From Pelagibius sp. (GTDB lineage: Bacteria; Pseudomonadota; Alphaproteobacteria; Kiloniellales; Kiloniellaceae), in contig JANQMC010000024.1 in assembly GCA_028280305.1 (NCBI GenBank), positions 1-64,000 on the forward strand: 64,000 nt of DNA. The letters run 5' to 3'. The position numbers were made by a program, and so were the translations under genes. The notes under the pieces were generated by a model that made no database searches, was not told the origin of the DNA, and saw nothing but the letters and a program-made list of their open reading frames with translations. The stretch's first letter is position 1. Every line of letters begins with the position of its first letter. Positions 37,134-48,371 of the stretch are shown here, one piece after another.

Positions 37134-37850
37134 CTAGTGCCCGCCCTCAAGATAGGCGGCCCGCACTTCCGGCATCGCCAGCAGTTCTTCCCCCGCACCG
37201 CTCAGCGTAATGCGACCGTTCACCATCACATAGCCGCGGTCGGCGAGCTTCAGCGCGTGAAAGGCATTCTGCTCCACCAGGAAAATAGTCATCCCTTCGC
37301 GCTGGTTGATGTCCTTCAGGACCGCAAAGATCTGTTTCACGATCAGCGGCGCCAGACCGAGAGACGGCTCATCCAGCAACAGCAGGCGTGGCCGGCTCAT
37401 CAAAGCCCTGCCGATGGCCAGCATCTGTTGCTCGCCGCCCGAAAGGGTCCCGCCGCGCTGCTGCTGGCGGGACTTCAGGATCGGAAACAGGGTGAACACC
37501 CGGTCCAGGTCTTCATCGAAGTGTTCCGGCGGCGCCACAGTGGCGCCCATCTGCAGATTCTCCATGACCGTCATGCGGGGAAAGATCCGCCGGCCCTCAG
37601 GCGACTGGGCGACCCCCAGCCGCACGATGTCGTGGGCCAGCATGGAGGTGATGTTCTGACCATCGAAGTGAACACTGCCCACCGCAGCACGCGGATTGCC
37701 GAAGACCGTCATCAACAGCGTCGACTTGCCGGCGCCGTTGGCGCCGATCAGGGTGACGATTTCGCCCTGCTCCACATCCAGGTCGACGCCGCGCAGGGCT
37801 TCGATATTGCCATAGAAGGAGTGGACGCCAGCGATCGAAAGCATGGCCAT
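37134..37850 (-). CDS. livF: Branched-chain amino acid ABC transporter ATP-binding protein LivF
   Basis: 238 residues from the ATG at 37850, which has GGAGGGG upstream; the longer frame to 37940 runs into livG. Walker A GANGAGKST 36-44, the signature LSGGEQQML and Walker B LLLLDEPS(LG) and the final LVEQN H-loop region are intact. LivF ends with YLEGGH, typical. The preceding livG stop (TGA) is one base from this ATG (TGACATG). Confidence 0.95.
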   Translation of the reverse strand: MAMLSIAGVHSFYGNIEALRGVDLDVEQGEIVTLIGANGAGKSTLLMTVFGNPRAAVGSVHFDGQNITSMLAHDIVRLGVAQSPEGRRIFPRMTVMENLQMGATVAPPEHFDEDLDRVFTLFPILKSRQQQRGGTLSGGEQQMLAIGRALMSRPRLLLLDEPSLGLAPLIVKQIFAVLKDINQREGMTIFLVEQNAFHALKLADRGYVMVNGRITLSGAGEELLAMPEVRAAYLEGGH

Positions 37851-37851
37851 G

Positions 37852-38777
37852 TCAGCGCCCCTCCCCATCGTTGCCGGAATCCGCTTCGGCCGCGAGATCG
37901 GCCGCGACTTCCGGCGGGATCTCGTCGTCCTCTTCCTCACCCAGATAGGCCCGGATCACCGTCGGGTCACCGCGGACGAAAGACGGCGTCCCGTCGGAAA
38001 TCTTGCGGCCGTAGTCCAGAACGACGATGTGGTCGGAGATTTCCATCACCACGCTCATGTCGTGTTCGATCAGCAGCAAACCGATCTGATGCTTTTCCTT
38101 GATGTAAAGCAGCAGCGCATTCAGCTCGGCCGATTCCCGCGGGTTGAGCCCGGCCGCCGGCTCGTCGAGACAGAGCAGCACCGGGCGGCTGCACATGGCT
38201 CTGGCGATCTCCAGGCGGCGCTGCGCACCGTATGGCAGGTCGCCGGCATTGTCGTCGGCGCGGTCGATCAGGTTCACCTGCTCCAGCCAATAGCGCGCGT
38301 AGTCGACAGCCTCGTGTTCCGCCTTTCGATAACCACCGATACCCAGCAGGCCGAAAACCGAGTAGCCGGAGGCGACCATCAGGGCATTGTGCTGCGCCAC
38401 CATGAGGTTCTCGAGCACGGACATGGCCGGGAAAAGCCGAATGTTCTGAAAAGTGCGACCGACATGGGCCTTCTGGGCGATACGAAAATCGTCCATCCGT
38501 TCGAGAAAATGCTGGCGCCCTGAACTGTCCAGGGTAAGGCGTCCGACCGTCGGCTTGTAGAAACCCGTAAGGCAGTTGAAGAGCGTTGTCTTGCCGGCGC
38601 CGTTGGGGCCGATAATGGCAGTGATCTCCGCATCGCCGGCGGCAAAGGATACATCATTGACCGCCACCAGACCGCCGAACCGCATGGTCAGGTGCTCCAC
38701 CGTCAGCAGCGGCCGCGCGCCGCTCGGCACTGTCGTGTCGTGGGGATCGTGACTCGGTGAATCCGCCTCGGCCAGGG

Positions 38778-38781
<4 letters not shown>
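37852..38781 (-). CDS. livG: Branched-chain amino acid ABC transporter ATP-binding protein LivG
   Basis: 309 residues. Walker [10 protein letters not shown] 58-66, then [20 protein letters not shown] (typical LivG), signature [15 protein letters not shown] and Walker [14 protein letters not shown]. The C-terminal tail, [18 protein letters not shown], is acidic and longer than in E. coli LivG. Overlaps livM by 4 bp (ATGA). Confidence 0.95.
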
Positions 38782-40094
<1,313 letters not shown>

Positions 40095-40097
40095 GGC

Positions 40098-41012
<915 letters not shown>

Positions 41013-41385
41013 GTACCCCGTCTGCCGGGGTGCTGTTCGCCCCGGCCCCTGCTTCATTGATTTACGCGGGTCCTTGATCGTTTGGGAAAGCCGCCCGCCA
41101 GCCTTTTCATCCCCCTGTAACGCTTCCAGCCGCGAACCTTACGCCAAATCGCGCAAGCGTCAAACGCTATCACTCCCCGCTGGCTCAAGAGCCGTCTCAG
41201 ACCCGGCCAAGGCTGTCTGACCGGGCTTTAGGCAAGCGTTATGCGTCCTTCGCATGCCTATGATGCAGCGCAACATTTTTGTTGCAACAGACTGAAATAT
41301 ACATACATTTTTAACCGTGCACTGCAATAATAAGTGCGGTTTAGGGAGGTGCTCAAAAGAAACACCAAAGCAAGGACGTTTCCAG
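41013..41385. other. Divergent region between liv operon and small gene
   Basis: 373 bp without a supported gene. Two short inverted repeats stand out: ATGCG(TCCTT)CGCAT at 41241-41255 and GCAACA(TTTT)TGTTGC at 41270-41285, followed by an AT-rich stretch to about 41340. They could be promoter or operator elements for either side; no regulator can be named. Confidence 0.45.
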
Positions 41386-41646
41386 ATGAAGCACCAAAGC
41401 AACGAAGTTATCGAGGCCGAAGCAGCCACCGCCGAGAGCGCCATCAACCGCGCGCCGGAGGGAATCGAGTTCACGCTGGATCGGGATCAGATCGAGCGCT
41501 ACATCGCCGAGGGCCGGCGCATGCAGGCCGAAGCCATCGCGACGTTTTTCAAGCGCCTCTTCGCCCGCATCGCCAGCGCGCAGCCAAAATCCGATGAGAC
41601 GAAGGGGACCGGCCAGACCGCCGGCAATCCCGCTCTCCAGGCGTAA
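41386..41646 (+). CDS. Small protein of unknown function
   Basis: 86 residues, family not recognised. The ATG at 41386 is supported by AAGGA upstream; an earlier in-frame ATG at 41317 would add a Cys-rich tail without homology support. Acidic N-terminus (NEVIEAEAATAESAIN) followed by an amphipathic helix with RYIAEGRRMQAEAIATFFKRLF, and a low-complexity tail. The predicted helix resembles small RSP_7527-type alphaproteobacterial proteins, but I cannot confirm that. Monocistronic appearance. Confidence 0.55.
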   Translation: MKHQSNEVIEAEAATAESAINRAPEGIEFTLDRDQIERYIAEGRRMQAEAIATFFKRLFARIASAQPKSDETKGTGQTAGNPALQA

Positions 41647-41751
41647 CCAGGCAGTCGTCAGCGACCGCCGTTTCACCTGTCTGTTGCGCCCGGCGGCGAT
41701 CCGCAGGGACGATCAACACAGGCCGGGCGGCGGTCGGGAATCGGAGTAACG

Positions 41752-42318
41752 ATGTTTGCTGTTCGCAAGCTGTCGGCCTGTGATGCCGACCAGCTCAAGG
41801 GGCACCTGCGACGCCTCTCTGCCGATGATGTCCGATTGCGTTTCGGGCACGCTGTCAAAGATGCCGGCATGGATAGCTATGCCGAGGCCATCGACTGGTC
41901 GCAGACCTGGGCGGTGGGTGTCTTTGACAAGGATCGTCTGCACGGGGTCGTCGAACTGCGGAGGATCGGTTCCTGCTGGTCCAGGAATGCCGAATTGTCC
42001 GTCTCGGTAGAAGGCCCCTATCAGAAGCAGGGCCTGGGCACCCGCCTGGTCGCCGAAGCGCTGCTGGTCGCGCGGAACCGCGGCCTTCGCACGGTCTTTC
42101 TGCTTTGCCTTCCGGAAAATCAGCCGATCAAAAAAATCGTGCGAAAGTTCTCCGGGGAACTGACCGCAGTCGAAGGCGATATCGAGGCCCGCATCCGTAC
42201 CATGCAACCGACCCCGCTGTCGGTTATGACCGAAGTCTTCGGGGACGGCTGTGCGCTGTTGCTCAGCCTGCTCGGTCAAAGCACCGACGTCCCAATGGGC
42301 GGCCGCGGCCGGGCCTGA
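41752..42318 (+). CDS. GNAT-family N-acetyltransferase
   Basis: 188 residues. GNAT motif A, the CoA-binding segment, is EGPYQKQGLGTRLVAEAL (about residues 88-105). Upstream strand AELSVSV and downstream FLLCLPENQPIKKIVRKF (motif B) fit. The acceptor is unknown. It stands alone between a small protein gene and the convergent protease gene, 13 bp from the latter's stop. Confidence 0.82.
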   Translation: MFAVRKLSACDADQLKGHLRRLSADDVRLRFGHAVKDAGMDSYAEAIDWSQTWAVGVFDKDRLHGVVELRRIGSCWSRNAELSVSVEGPYQKQGLGTRLVAEALLVARNRGLRTVFLLCLPENQPIKKIVRKFSGELTAVEGDIEARIRTMQPTPLSVMTEVFGDGCALLLSLLGQSTDVPMGGRGRA

Positions 42319-42331
42319 AACCGGAAGCCCG

Positions 42332-43477
42332 CTACCACAGCATCAAGACGCCCTCACCCTGCTGCATGGCGTAGTAGAGGCGCAGACGCAGAATGTAGCG
42401 CCGACCGCGGCGCAGCCGCACGGTGATCTTGGCATTGAAGTCACTGCCGCTGTCGTCGTCGCCGTCCATGTAGAACGGCTGTCCGTCAACCTCCTCGAAC
42501 AACACCATCACCGTATCCATGCCGCCGAAGGTCTGCATGCTGCACAGGCGGCTACGCTCCGGCTCGATCGCAAAGTTCAACTGTTCGCCCGGAAGGATGC
42601 TGATGCGCTGGGACTCATAAGGCCGCAGCCTGGGCTCGCGATTGATCATCGGGTAAAACGCCACCGCCCGGTCGATATCGATGGGCGAGAGGCCCGGCGC
42701 CGGAATCAAGGACGGAGTCTTGTAAATCGCGGGCAGCGTGATCAGCCCGGGCCCGAAGCGATAGTGCATGATCGAATCCGGGTCCCACTCCGAACCTTCG
42801 ACCAGGGAGGGGTCGATCTTGCGGAGGATGTTGTGGCGGATCTGATCCTCCGGCCAGTTGTTGGGCGGGCCGGAGAAGTTGGCAATCACCGCCGCCTCGT
42901 CCCAGACGATCCCGGCGTTGGGATTCTGATGCTCATGGGGAAAGCCCAGAGCGTGACCGATTTCGTGCAATGCGGTGTCGCGGCCATAGGGGGTGGTCAG
43001 GTCCCAGCCGAAGTTCATGGTGCGCTTGCGAGGATCGCTCGCATGGTCGATGGCATCACGCCCGACGTACGACCAGGAGCCGTCGCGGTGATCAAATCCG
43101 ATGCGGATCTCCGCCTCTTCCGGCGCGTCGACCTCATTGAAGACGAGGCCCAGTCCCAGATCCTTCCATTCCTGGAAGGCATCGCGCACCGCCTGTTCCT
43201 GATTGTCGGCGCCGCGCCATGCCGCCGGTTTGCGGAAAAAGTAGTAACTGAGCGCCGTGCCGTTCACCCACTTCTTGTCCATGAAGCGGATCAGCGAGGC
43301 GCGGAAGGGATCCATGGTCGGCGCAAGGTCGCGCTCGGGCGACGGCGGCAAAGCGCAGATCTTCACCTCCGCGCTCTCGCCAGTCTTTCTGGGAGCGGTC
43401 TTTTTGGAAGCAGTCTTCCTAGGGCTGGCTTTACGAGAGGTTTTGGCTTTTTTCTTACGCGGCTTTTTGCTGGCCAT
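42332..43477 (-). CDS. Astacin-like M12 metallopeptidase with Lys/Ala/Arg-rich N-terminal tail
   Basis: 381 residues from ATG 43477, which has AAGGGGAA upstream. The first 35 residues (KKPRKKKAKTSRKASPRKTA...) are strongly basic and resemble histone H1-like tails; there is no signal peptide. The metzincin zinc site HEIGHALGFPHEH is at 171-183 (Glu172 catalytic) and the Met-turn SIMHY at 235-239. Residues 270-381 form a C-terminal beta region (RPYESQRISILPGEQL...) that is not identified. Astacins are normally secreted, so a cytosolic or non-classically exported enzyme is odd. It is probably monocistronic. Confidence 0.82.
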   Translation of the reverse strand: MASKKPRKKKAKTSRKASPRKTASKKTAPRKTGESAEVKICALPPSPERDLAPTMDPFRASLIRFMDKKWVNGTALSYYFFRKPAAWRGADNQEQAVRDAFQEWKDLGLGLVFNEVDAPEEAEIRIGFDHRDGSWSYVGRDAIDHASDPRKRTMNFGWDLTTPYGRDTALHEIGHALGFPHEHQNPNAGIVWDEAAVIANFSGPPNNWPEDQIRHNILRKIDPSLVEGSEWDPDSIMHYRFGPGLITLPAIYKTPSLIPAPGLSPIDIDRAVAFYPMINREPRLRPYESQRISILPGEQLNFAIEPERSRLCSMQTFGGMDTVMVLFEEVDGQPFYMDGDDDSGSDFNAKITVRLRRGRRYILRLRLYYAMQQGEGVLMLW

Positions 43478-43689
43478 GGCGCATTCCCCTTGCTGGCAGG
43501 CGGAGGTCACCGCGGCCGCCAAGCCCACCCACAACCGCGGGCAGGCGAACGGCAGCCCGGATCAACCGGAGAAGGCTAGCACAAATGATTAGATGTCCCG
43601 CCGCGCAGAACATCTAGCGGGCAACGCAAAGGAACAGCCGCCCTTACCCCCGAGGGGTTAGCGGTCGGCGGCCGGCCCGGATTACTCCC

Positions 43690-44001
43690 TCACTTCATAT
43701 GCTGAACGACATCGAAACCTTCGAAGTGAGGTCCTTCGAGATACATGTGGCGGTTTCCACCGGCGGAACGATGCGCTTCACGAAAGGCTTCCGACTTCGT
43801 CCAGGCTTCGAAATCAGCACGCGATGCCCAAAGGGTATGGGACGAATAGAGCCTGTAGTCCTCGTGTTGCGGTCCTTTGAGCAGGTGAAACTCCACAAAG
43901 CCTGGAACACCCTTCAGCCGGCTGTCGCGGCCTTTCCAGACTTCCTCGAACTCGGCTTCGTGACCGTGACGCACTTGAAAACGGTTCATAGCGATGTACA
44001 T
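43690..44001 (-). CDS. IsdG-like haem-degrading monooxygenase
   Basis: 103 residues, ATG 44001 preceded by GGAGGATC. Dimeric ferredoxin-like fold of the ABM/IsdG family. The three residues known to be needed for haem breakdown in IsdG (Asn7, Trp66/67, His76/77) line up here as Asn6, Trp67 and His77. It lies downstream of hmuV on the same strand with a 58-bp gap, so it is likely the haem oxygenase of this operon, comparable to the HmuQ-type enzymes of rhizobia. A plain ABM domain protein is the alternative. Confidence 0.75.
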   Translation of the reverse strand: MYIAMNRFQVRHGHEAEFEEVWKGRDSRLKGVPGFVEFHLLKGPQHEDYRLYSSHTLWASRADFEAWTKSEAFREAHRSAGGNRHMYLEGPHFEGFDVVQHMK

Positions 44002-44059
44002 GCGATCCTCCATAGTCCTGATAGGTGGTTCTCTTACCTGCACATATGAAGTGCGCCGC

Positions 44060-44866
44060 TCACCCCGGCACCATGACGGCTCGTCCGTTTCCAGGGTGGC
44101 GCATAACTGTTACGCGCAGACCGAAAGCGGCCTCGAGGTTGCGCTCAGTGATAACGGTATCCGGTGTTCCTTCGGCCATAATCTCGCCGTCCTTCAGGAT
44201 GCAGACGCGGTCAGCGTAGAATGCGGCCAGATTCGGATCATGCAGGACCGCCAGCACCCCATGACCATGGTCGGTCAGGCGACGTGCGGATGCGAGAGTC
44301 GTTTGCTGATGGGCGATGTCGAGATTGTTTGTCGGCTCGTCAAGCAGCAGATAGAGGCTTTCGTGCTTGCCGGAACCTTCGCCGGCCGTATCACAAGCAG
44401 CCGGCCAGACCTGGGTCAGCACCCGGGCAAGCTGCACGCGCTGTCGCTCGCCGCCTGAAAGCGTGGGATAGATCCGCTCGGCAAGATGAACCGCATCCGC
44501 TTCGTGGAGCGCCGCGGCAGCGATCCGCAGATCCTCCTGCCGCGCCGCCTGTCCGGCGAAAGGGCTGCGGCCTAACAAAACGACATCAAGCACACGGAAT
44601 GGAAAGTTCAGGAGCGGCGTCTGAGGCAGCACGGCGCGTCGCTTTGCCAGGTCCACGGGTCTCCACTGACGTAACGGCCTGCCATCGAGACTCACCTCAC
44701 CGCTCTGCGGCTTTATCGTCCCGGATAGCAGGTGAAGAAGAGTCGATTTGCCGGCCCCGTTCGGACCGATGACGGCAAGTACCTCTCCGGGCCTTATGAG
44801 AAGGGAAACATCGGAGAGGATCAGCTTGGCTCCGTAGTGGTATCGCAGATTCAAAGCGGCAAGCAT
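44060..44866 (-). CDS. hmuV: Haem ABC transporter ATP-binding protein HmuV
   Basis: 268 residues. Walker A GPNGAGKST 34-42, signature LSGGERQRVQ 137-146 and Walker B LLLDEPTNNLD. The TAATG overlap with the upstream permease stop decides the ATG at 44866. The HmuV family is separable from the closely related vitamin B12/siderophore ATPases mainly by context (haem oxygenase-like neighbour); alternative substrates such as ferric siderophore cannot be excluded. Confidence 0.88.
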   Translation of the reverse strand: MLAALNLRYHYGAKLILSDVSLLIRPGEVLAVIGPNGAGKSTLLHLLSGTIKPQSGEVSLDGRPLRQWRPVDLAKRRAVLPQTPLLNFPFRVLDVVLLGRSPFAGQAARQEDLRIAAAALHEADAVHLAERIYPTLSGGERQRVQLARVLTQVWPAACDTAGEGSGKHESLYLLLDEPTNNLDIAHQQTTLASARRLTDHGHGVLAVLHDPNLAAFYADRVCILKDGEIMAEGTPDTVITERNLEAAFGLRVTVMRHPGNGRAVMVPG

Positions 44867-45951
44867 TACCACATCCCCAGGCTGCGGCGGCGGATCAAGA
44901 GCCAAAGAAAGAACGGTCCGCCGATACAACTCGTCAGGATGCCGACAGGCAGTTCCGCCGGCAGCACGATGGTTCGCGCGGCGAGATCGGCCAATAGCAG
45001 CAAAGCCGCGCCCAACAGGATCGAAGCCGGCAACAGGGTACGATGGTCCGGCCCGATCATCAGCCGCACCAGATGCGGGACCACCAGGCCGATGAAGCCG
45101 ATAACACCGGTCAGGGCAACCGACGCGCCGACGGTCAGGGCCGCCAGAATGACGATCGTACCTTTCGTCCTCTCCACATCGAAGCCCAGATGGGTGGCTT
45201 CCGCCTCTCCCAAAAGCAGCGCATTGAGTTGGCGGGAGAAAAACAGGAGAAGAAGGATTGGTGTCAGGATCAGGGGCGCTGCCGAGAAGAGGCTCGGCCA
45301 GGTCACGCCGCCAAGACCGCCGAGCAGCCAGAACTGCAGGTCGCGGAGCTGTTGATCGTCGCTCACAAAGACCAGCAGGCCGATCCCCGCTCCCGCAAGG
45401 GCATTCAGCGCTATGCCGGCCAATAGCATTGTCGCGACCTCAGTGCGTCCATCACGGCTGGCGATGCGGTAAACCAGAAGGGTCGTTGCCAAGCCGCCGA
45501 CGAAAGCGGCAAAGGGCAACAGGGCGTTGCTGACCCAGCCGGGGAGAACACCCAGCAGAGTACCGCCGAAGACGATGGCGGCACCGGCCGCGAGGGCAGA
45601 ACCTGTGGACACCCCAATCAGTCCCGGGTCGGCAAGAGGATTGCGAAAGAGCCCTTGCAGAGCGGCGCCGGCAACAGCAAGGGCCGCGCCGGCCAGAAGC
45701 CCCAATAAAACCCGCGGCAAACGGATAACCAGCAGCACCACCTTCTGCACCTCCTCATAGCCATCGAGGATGTTCAGGCCAAGTTGGTCCAGCAGGATCG
45801 CCAGGGTCTGAAGCGGCGCTATCGCAACGGCGCCATAGCCAATCGCAAGGAAAAATGCCGCCAGCAACAACACCGTAAGTGCGAGAAGCGCAAACCTAGC
45901 CCGCCTCGCCTGTCTCTCCACCGCCTGGGCGATGTCGACAGCCATTTCCAT
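44866..45951 (-). CDS. hmuU: Haem ABC transporter permease HmuU (FecCD family)
   Basis: 361 residues with about ten transmembrane helices and the FecCD signatures LPRVLLGLLAGAALAVAGAALQGLFRNPLADPGLIGVSTG and GVIGFIGLVVPHLVRLMIGPDHR split across the protein. The start ATG is 45951 (or 45945). Twelve bases after the hmuT stop on the same strand, so the order is hmuT-hmuU-hmuV plus the IsdG-like gene. Confidence 0.9.
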   Translation of the reverse strand: MEMAVDIAQAVERQARRARFALLALTVLLLAAFFLAIGYGAVAIAPLQTLAILLDQLGLNILDGYEEVQKVVLLVIRLPRVLLGLLAGAALAVAGAALQGLFRNPLADPGLIGVSTGSALAAGAAIVFGGTLLGVLPGWVSNALLPFAAFVGGLATTLLVYRIASRDGRTEVATMLLAGIALNALAGAGIGLLVFVSDDQQLRDLQFWLLGGLGGVTWPSLFSAAPLILTPILLLLFFSRQLNALLLGEAEATHLGFDVERTKGTIVILAALTVGASVALTGVIGFIGLVVPHLVRLMIGPDHRTLLPASILLGAALLLLADLAARTIVLPAELPVGILTSCIGGPFFLWLLIRRRSLGMW

Positions 45952-45963
45952 CGTAGCGCTGCG

Positions 45964-46947
45964 CTAATCGGAAACGGAGGAAGCCGGCCAATCCGGATGA
46001 AGGCCAGCGGCAAGGTCTCGGATCGCCTGCGGCATGCGCGGACCGAAACCGAGAAGGAGTAGACCGTCCATGGTTATCACACGGCGCTCACGGCCCGCCG
46101 GCATCGCGGCGATTTCGGGCCGCGTAAGCAACGCCTGCTCTCCGCCAAGCAGGTCTCGAGTGCGTTCCGTCACCAAAATATAGTCCGGCTCAGTGCCGAC
46201 CATTGCCTCGGGAGTCAGGGGTTTGTAACCATCAAAGGCGTCAATCGCGTTGCGGCCGCCGGCAAGCCCGATGATACTCGCCGCCGAGGTATCACGCCCT
46301 GCCGCCAGCGGAGCCCCCCGGCCCACGGAAAGCAGAAAAAGCACCGAGGGCTTCCCACCGACTTTGCTCAGATCATCGCCGAGCAGCGCGAGTTCCTCTC
46401 GGAGCCTGTCCGAAACCATCCGCCCTTCGGCCTCCAGGTCGAGGGCTTTTGCGACGACATCCACCTTCTGCAACACACCTTCATTCGAGGGCACGTCAGG
46501 CACGATAACCAACCTCATTCCGGCGGCGCGAAGCTGGTCGAGCACGCTTGCAGGCCCTGCGTCTTCGACGGCCAGCAATAACGTCGGCTTCAATGCCAGG
46601 ATCGACTCTGCGGAAAGCCGTCGCATGTAGCCGACATCCGGATGATCACGCGCTTCAGGCGGGTGCAGGCTGGTGCTGTCAACGGCGATCAAGCGATCCC
46701 CCGCACCGAGCGCATAGACAACCTCGGTGACCGAGCCACCAATGGAGACGACGCGGCTGCTGTCCTCTGCGCTTGCGTTCTCAGGACTCAGCTGAAGAAA
46801 AAGAGTCACAAGGCCAACAACAAGACAGCAACTTGCCTGCCGCCAAACCCGCCGTCCTACAACGGGCCGTATCCTGAACATGCGAAGAAAAAACCGAGCG
46901 ACAACCGGCGTTTTCCCTTTTCGCGCCAGGGTATCCAGTGAACTCAA
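45964..46947 (-). CDS. hmuT: Haem ABC transporter periplasmic binding protein HmuT
   Basis: 327 residues. A TTG start at 46947 has GGGAG upstream; an ATG at 46881 is the alternative. Signal peptide around residues 35-60 (hydrophobic VVGLVTLFLQLSP then ASA). Cluster-C type SBP with the RVVSIGGSVTEVVYALGAGDRLIAVDS start and PTLLLAVEDAGPASVLDQLR. First gene of the operon; a Fur-like box precedes it by 19 bp. A TonB receptor, needed for outer membrane haem uptake, is not in the window. Confidence 0.88.
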   Translation of the reverse strand: MSSLDTLARKGKTPVVARFFLRMFRIRPVVGRRVWRQASCCLVVGLVTLFLQLSPENASAEDSSRVVSIGGSVTEVVYALGAGDRLIAVDSTSLHPPEARDHPDVGYMRRLSAESILALKPTLLLAVEDAGPASVLDQLRAAGMRLVIVPDVPSNEGVLQKVDVVAKALDLEAEGRMVSDRLREELALLGDDLSKVGGKPSVLFLLSVGRGAPLAAGRDTSAASIIGLAGGRNAIDAFDGYKPLTPEAMVGTEPDYILVTERTRDLLGGEQALLTRPEIAAMPAGRERRVITMDGLLLLGFGPRMPQAIRDLAAGLHPDWPASSVSD

Positions 46948-47269
46948 GGAGCAGCTCCCATAATGTGCGAATAATAGTCATTCGCATAATGGGTTAAAGG
47001 CTATGCCGCGCCATCTTTATGGGCAAGATAATTCGGCTGATTTCGGGGCAATGTCACAGTCTCGCCCAGTCAGGCCCCCCCCCGCCCCCCCGCGCCCGCT
47101 AAGACTGATCCTCTTCCAAGCTCGCGCGCTGGCTCTGCAGACCTTGCGGTCCATATCCGACGAGCGCGAGGCCCGCCGCGTGGGTGCGCCTAACGCAAAC
47201 ACCGGTCACAAAACTTCAGTCCCGAGAATCTCAAGGACCTTCTGACCGGTGGCAGCTTTAAGGAAAGAT
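46948..47269. other. Region between hmuT and tRNA-Glu, with C-rich tract
   Basis: 322 bp without a supported gene. Besides the Fur-like box it contains a run of nine C, one G and seven C (47075-47091). A small open frame at 47003-47245 runs through this tract but has no ribosome site and no recognisable protein. Promoter of the tRNA must lie on the other side (minus-strand tRNA), so this part probably holds the hmuT promoter only. Confidence 0.45.
46966..46986 (-). promoter_or_regulatory. Fur-like operator of the hmu operon
   Basis: TGCGAATAATAGTCATTCGCA, a 7-bp-arm inverted repeat whose 19-bp core agrees with the E. coli Fur consensus at 13 of 19 positions by my count. On the minus strand it covers TATTAT, a good -10, with TTAACC 15 bp upstream. 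Binding there would block hmuT transcription when iron is sufficient. The regulator could be Fur/Mur or Irr-type; only the box is seen. Confidence 0.6.
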
Positions 47270-47345
47270 TGGCGACCCCAACGGGATTCGAACCCGTGTT
47301 GCCGGCGTGAAAGGCCGGTGTCCTAGGCCTCTAGACGATGGGGTC
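47270..47345 (-). tRNA. tRNA-Glu (anticodon TTC)
   Basis: 76 nt on the minus strand, ending with an encoded CCA. Acceptor GACCCCA/TGGGGTC; anticodon arm CCGGCCTTTCACGCCGG with anticodon TTC; T arm ACGGGTTCGAATCCCGT. D loop contains AGAGG-type bases. All arms pair as read, so the gene is intact. Confidence 0.96.
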
Positions 47346-47438
47346 CCAGAGCGCAGAGGATGTAGCCGCTTCGTACTGGGAATGCAACCCTCTGCGGCGC
47401 CCGGAACGGCAGAAATTGAGACCTTTCGACAGGAAATA

Positions 47439-48371
47439 CTAATAACCCGGGAGGTCGCCGGGCTCCCGGGAAGCATCGCGGTCCGTGGCCGGGCCCGGCA
47501 GCGTGCCGGTTCTCTCGGCCAATTGGGTACCGCCAGGCGTCGCTGGCGCGCCCTCAGGGCCGCCCGTGTCTGAAGGGCCGTCGGAGGGGCCGTGGGCGAC
47601 CGGAACCGCGCCGATCTCCTTGATCAGCTTCTCCAGCATGGCTGCCGCAAAGTCCTCGTAGTTGTTCGCGGTCATCACGAAGGCGCCGGTGCCACCGATC
47701 ACCGAACTGCGGTAGTAGGCATCGACCGAGGAATCCTCGTTCAGGATCGCCAGGCCGTTGATGGTTATCCCTTGCAGAACCGCCAGATCGCGGAGCTTCG
47801 CCGGCTGGGCCCCCTGGTTCGCCCGGCCGTCGCCGGAAATGTCGATCACCTTGCGCACGCCCTCAAAGGCGTTGCGTTCGATCAGGCGCACCCCGAATTC
47901 GATGGCGCCGCCGATGGCCGTACCACCCCCGTCCAGAAAGCGGGGCGTGGTGTCGATGAGATCCGCATAGCGTTCCGCCGACTCCGCCGTCGTCAGGTGT
48001 TGCCAATCGATCGCAACGTGCTGGCGGCGATTGTCGGACCACTGGATCATCGCAATGGCCACGCCCAGCTCCCCGGTCGCCCGGATCGCCGCGGCCACCG
48101 CCGGATCGCGGAAAGCATCGGCAAAGCCGCGCATCTGCAGGTCGAATTCCTCGGCAGAGACGGAAGATGAAGCATCGACGGCCAGAACCAGCTCCAGATC
48201 GACAACCTGCCTCTGTGCAGAAAGCTGCGCCAGCTCGGCGGCGAAGTCCCGGCTCCGCTCATGGTGTTGGTCGTTCGCCCGGACCTCGCCGGCAAAGCCA
48301 GCCGGCAGCCCGCCGAACAGCAGCATTCCACCCAGGACCGTTCTTGCAAGAGATCTGCGCATCAAATCCAT
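47439..48371 (-). CDS. DUF1194 VWA-like exported protein
   Basis: 310 residues. Signal peptide (about 1-27, ending PAGFAG). The core is a von Willebrand A fold with MIDAS DASSSVSAEEF, then the DUF1194 pattern AIMIQWS-type (IAMIQWSDNR), TPRFLDGGGTAIGGAIEFG and VIDISGDGRANQG. The C-terminal 60 residues are Gly/Pro-rich and low complexity. DUF1194 proteins are common in alphaproteobacteria; function unknown. Start at 48371 or 48362. Confidence 0.82.
   Translation of the reverse strand: MDLMRRSLARTVLGGMLLFGGLPAGFAGEVRANDQHHERSRDFAAELAQLSAQRQVVDLELVLAVDASSSVSAEEFDLQMRGFADAFRDPAVAAAIRATGELGVAIAMIQWSDNRRQHVAIDWQHLTTAESAERYADLIDTTPRFLDGGGTAIGGAIEFGVRLIERNAFEGVRKVIDISGDGRANQGAQPAKLRDLAVLQGITINGLAILNEDSSVDAYYRSSVIGGTGAFVMTANNYEDFAAAMLEKLIKEIGAVPVAHGPSDGPSDTGGPEGAPATPGGTQLAERTGTLPGPATDRDASREPGDLPGY

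Noticed and set aside
47003-47245. 80-residue plus-strand open frame downstream of the Fur-like box (possible hemP)
   Set aside because: Lacks the HemP pattern, no ribosome site, runs through the C-rich tract.
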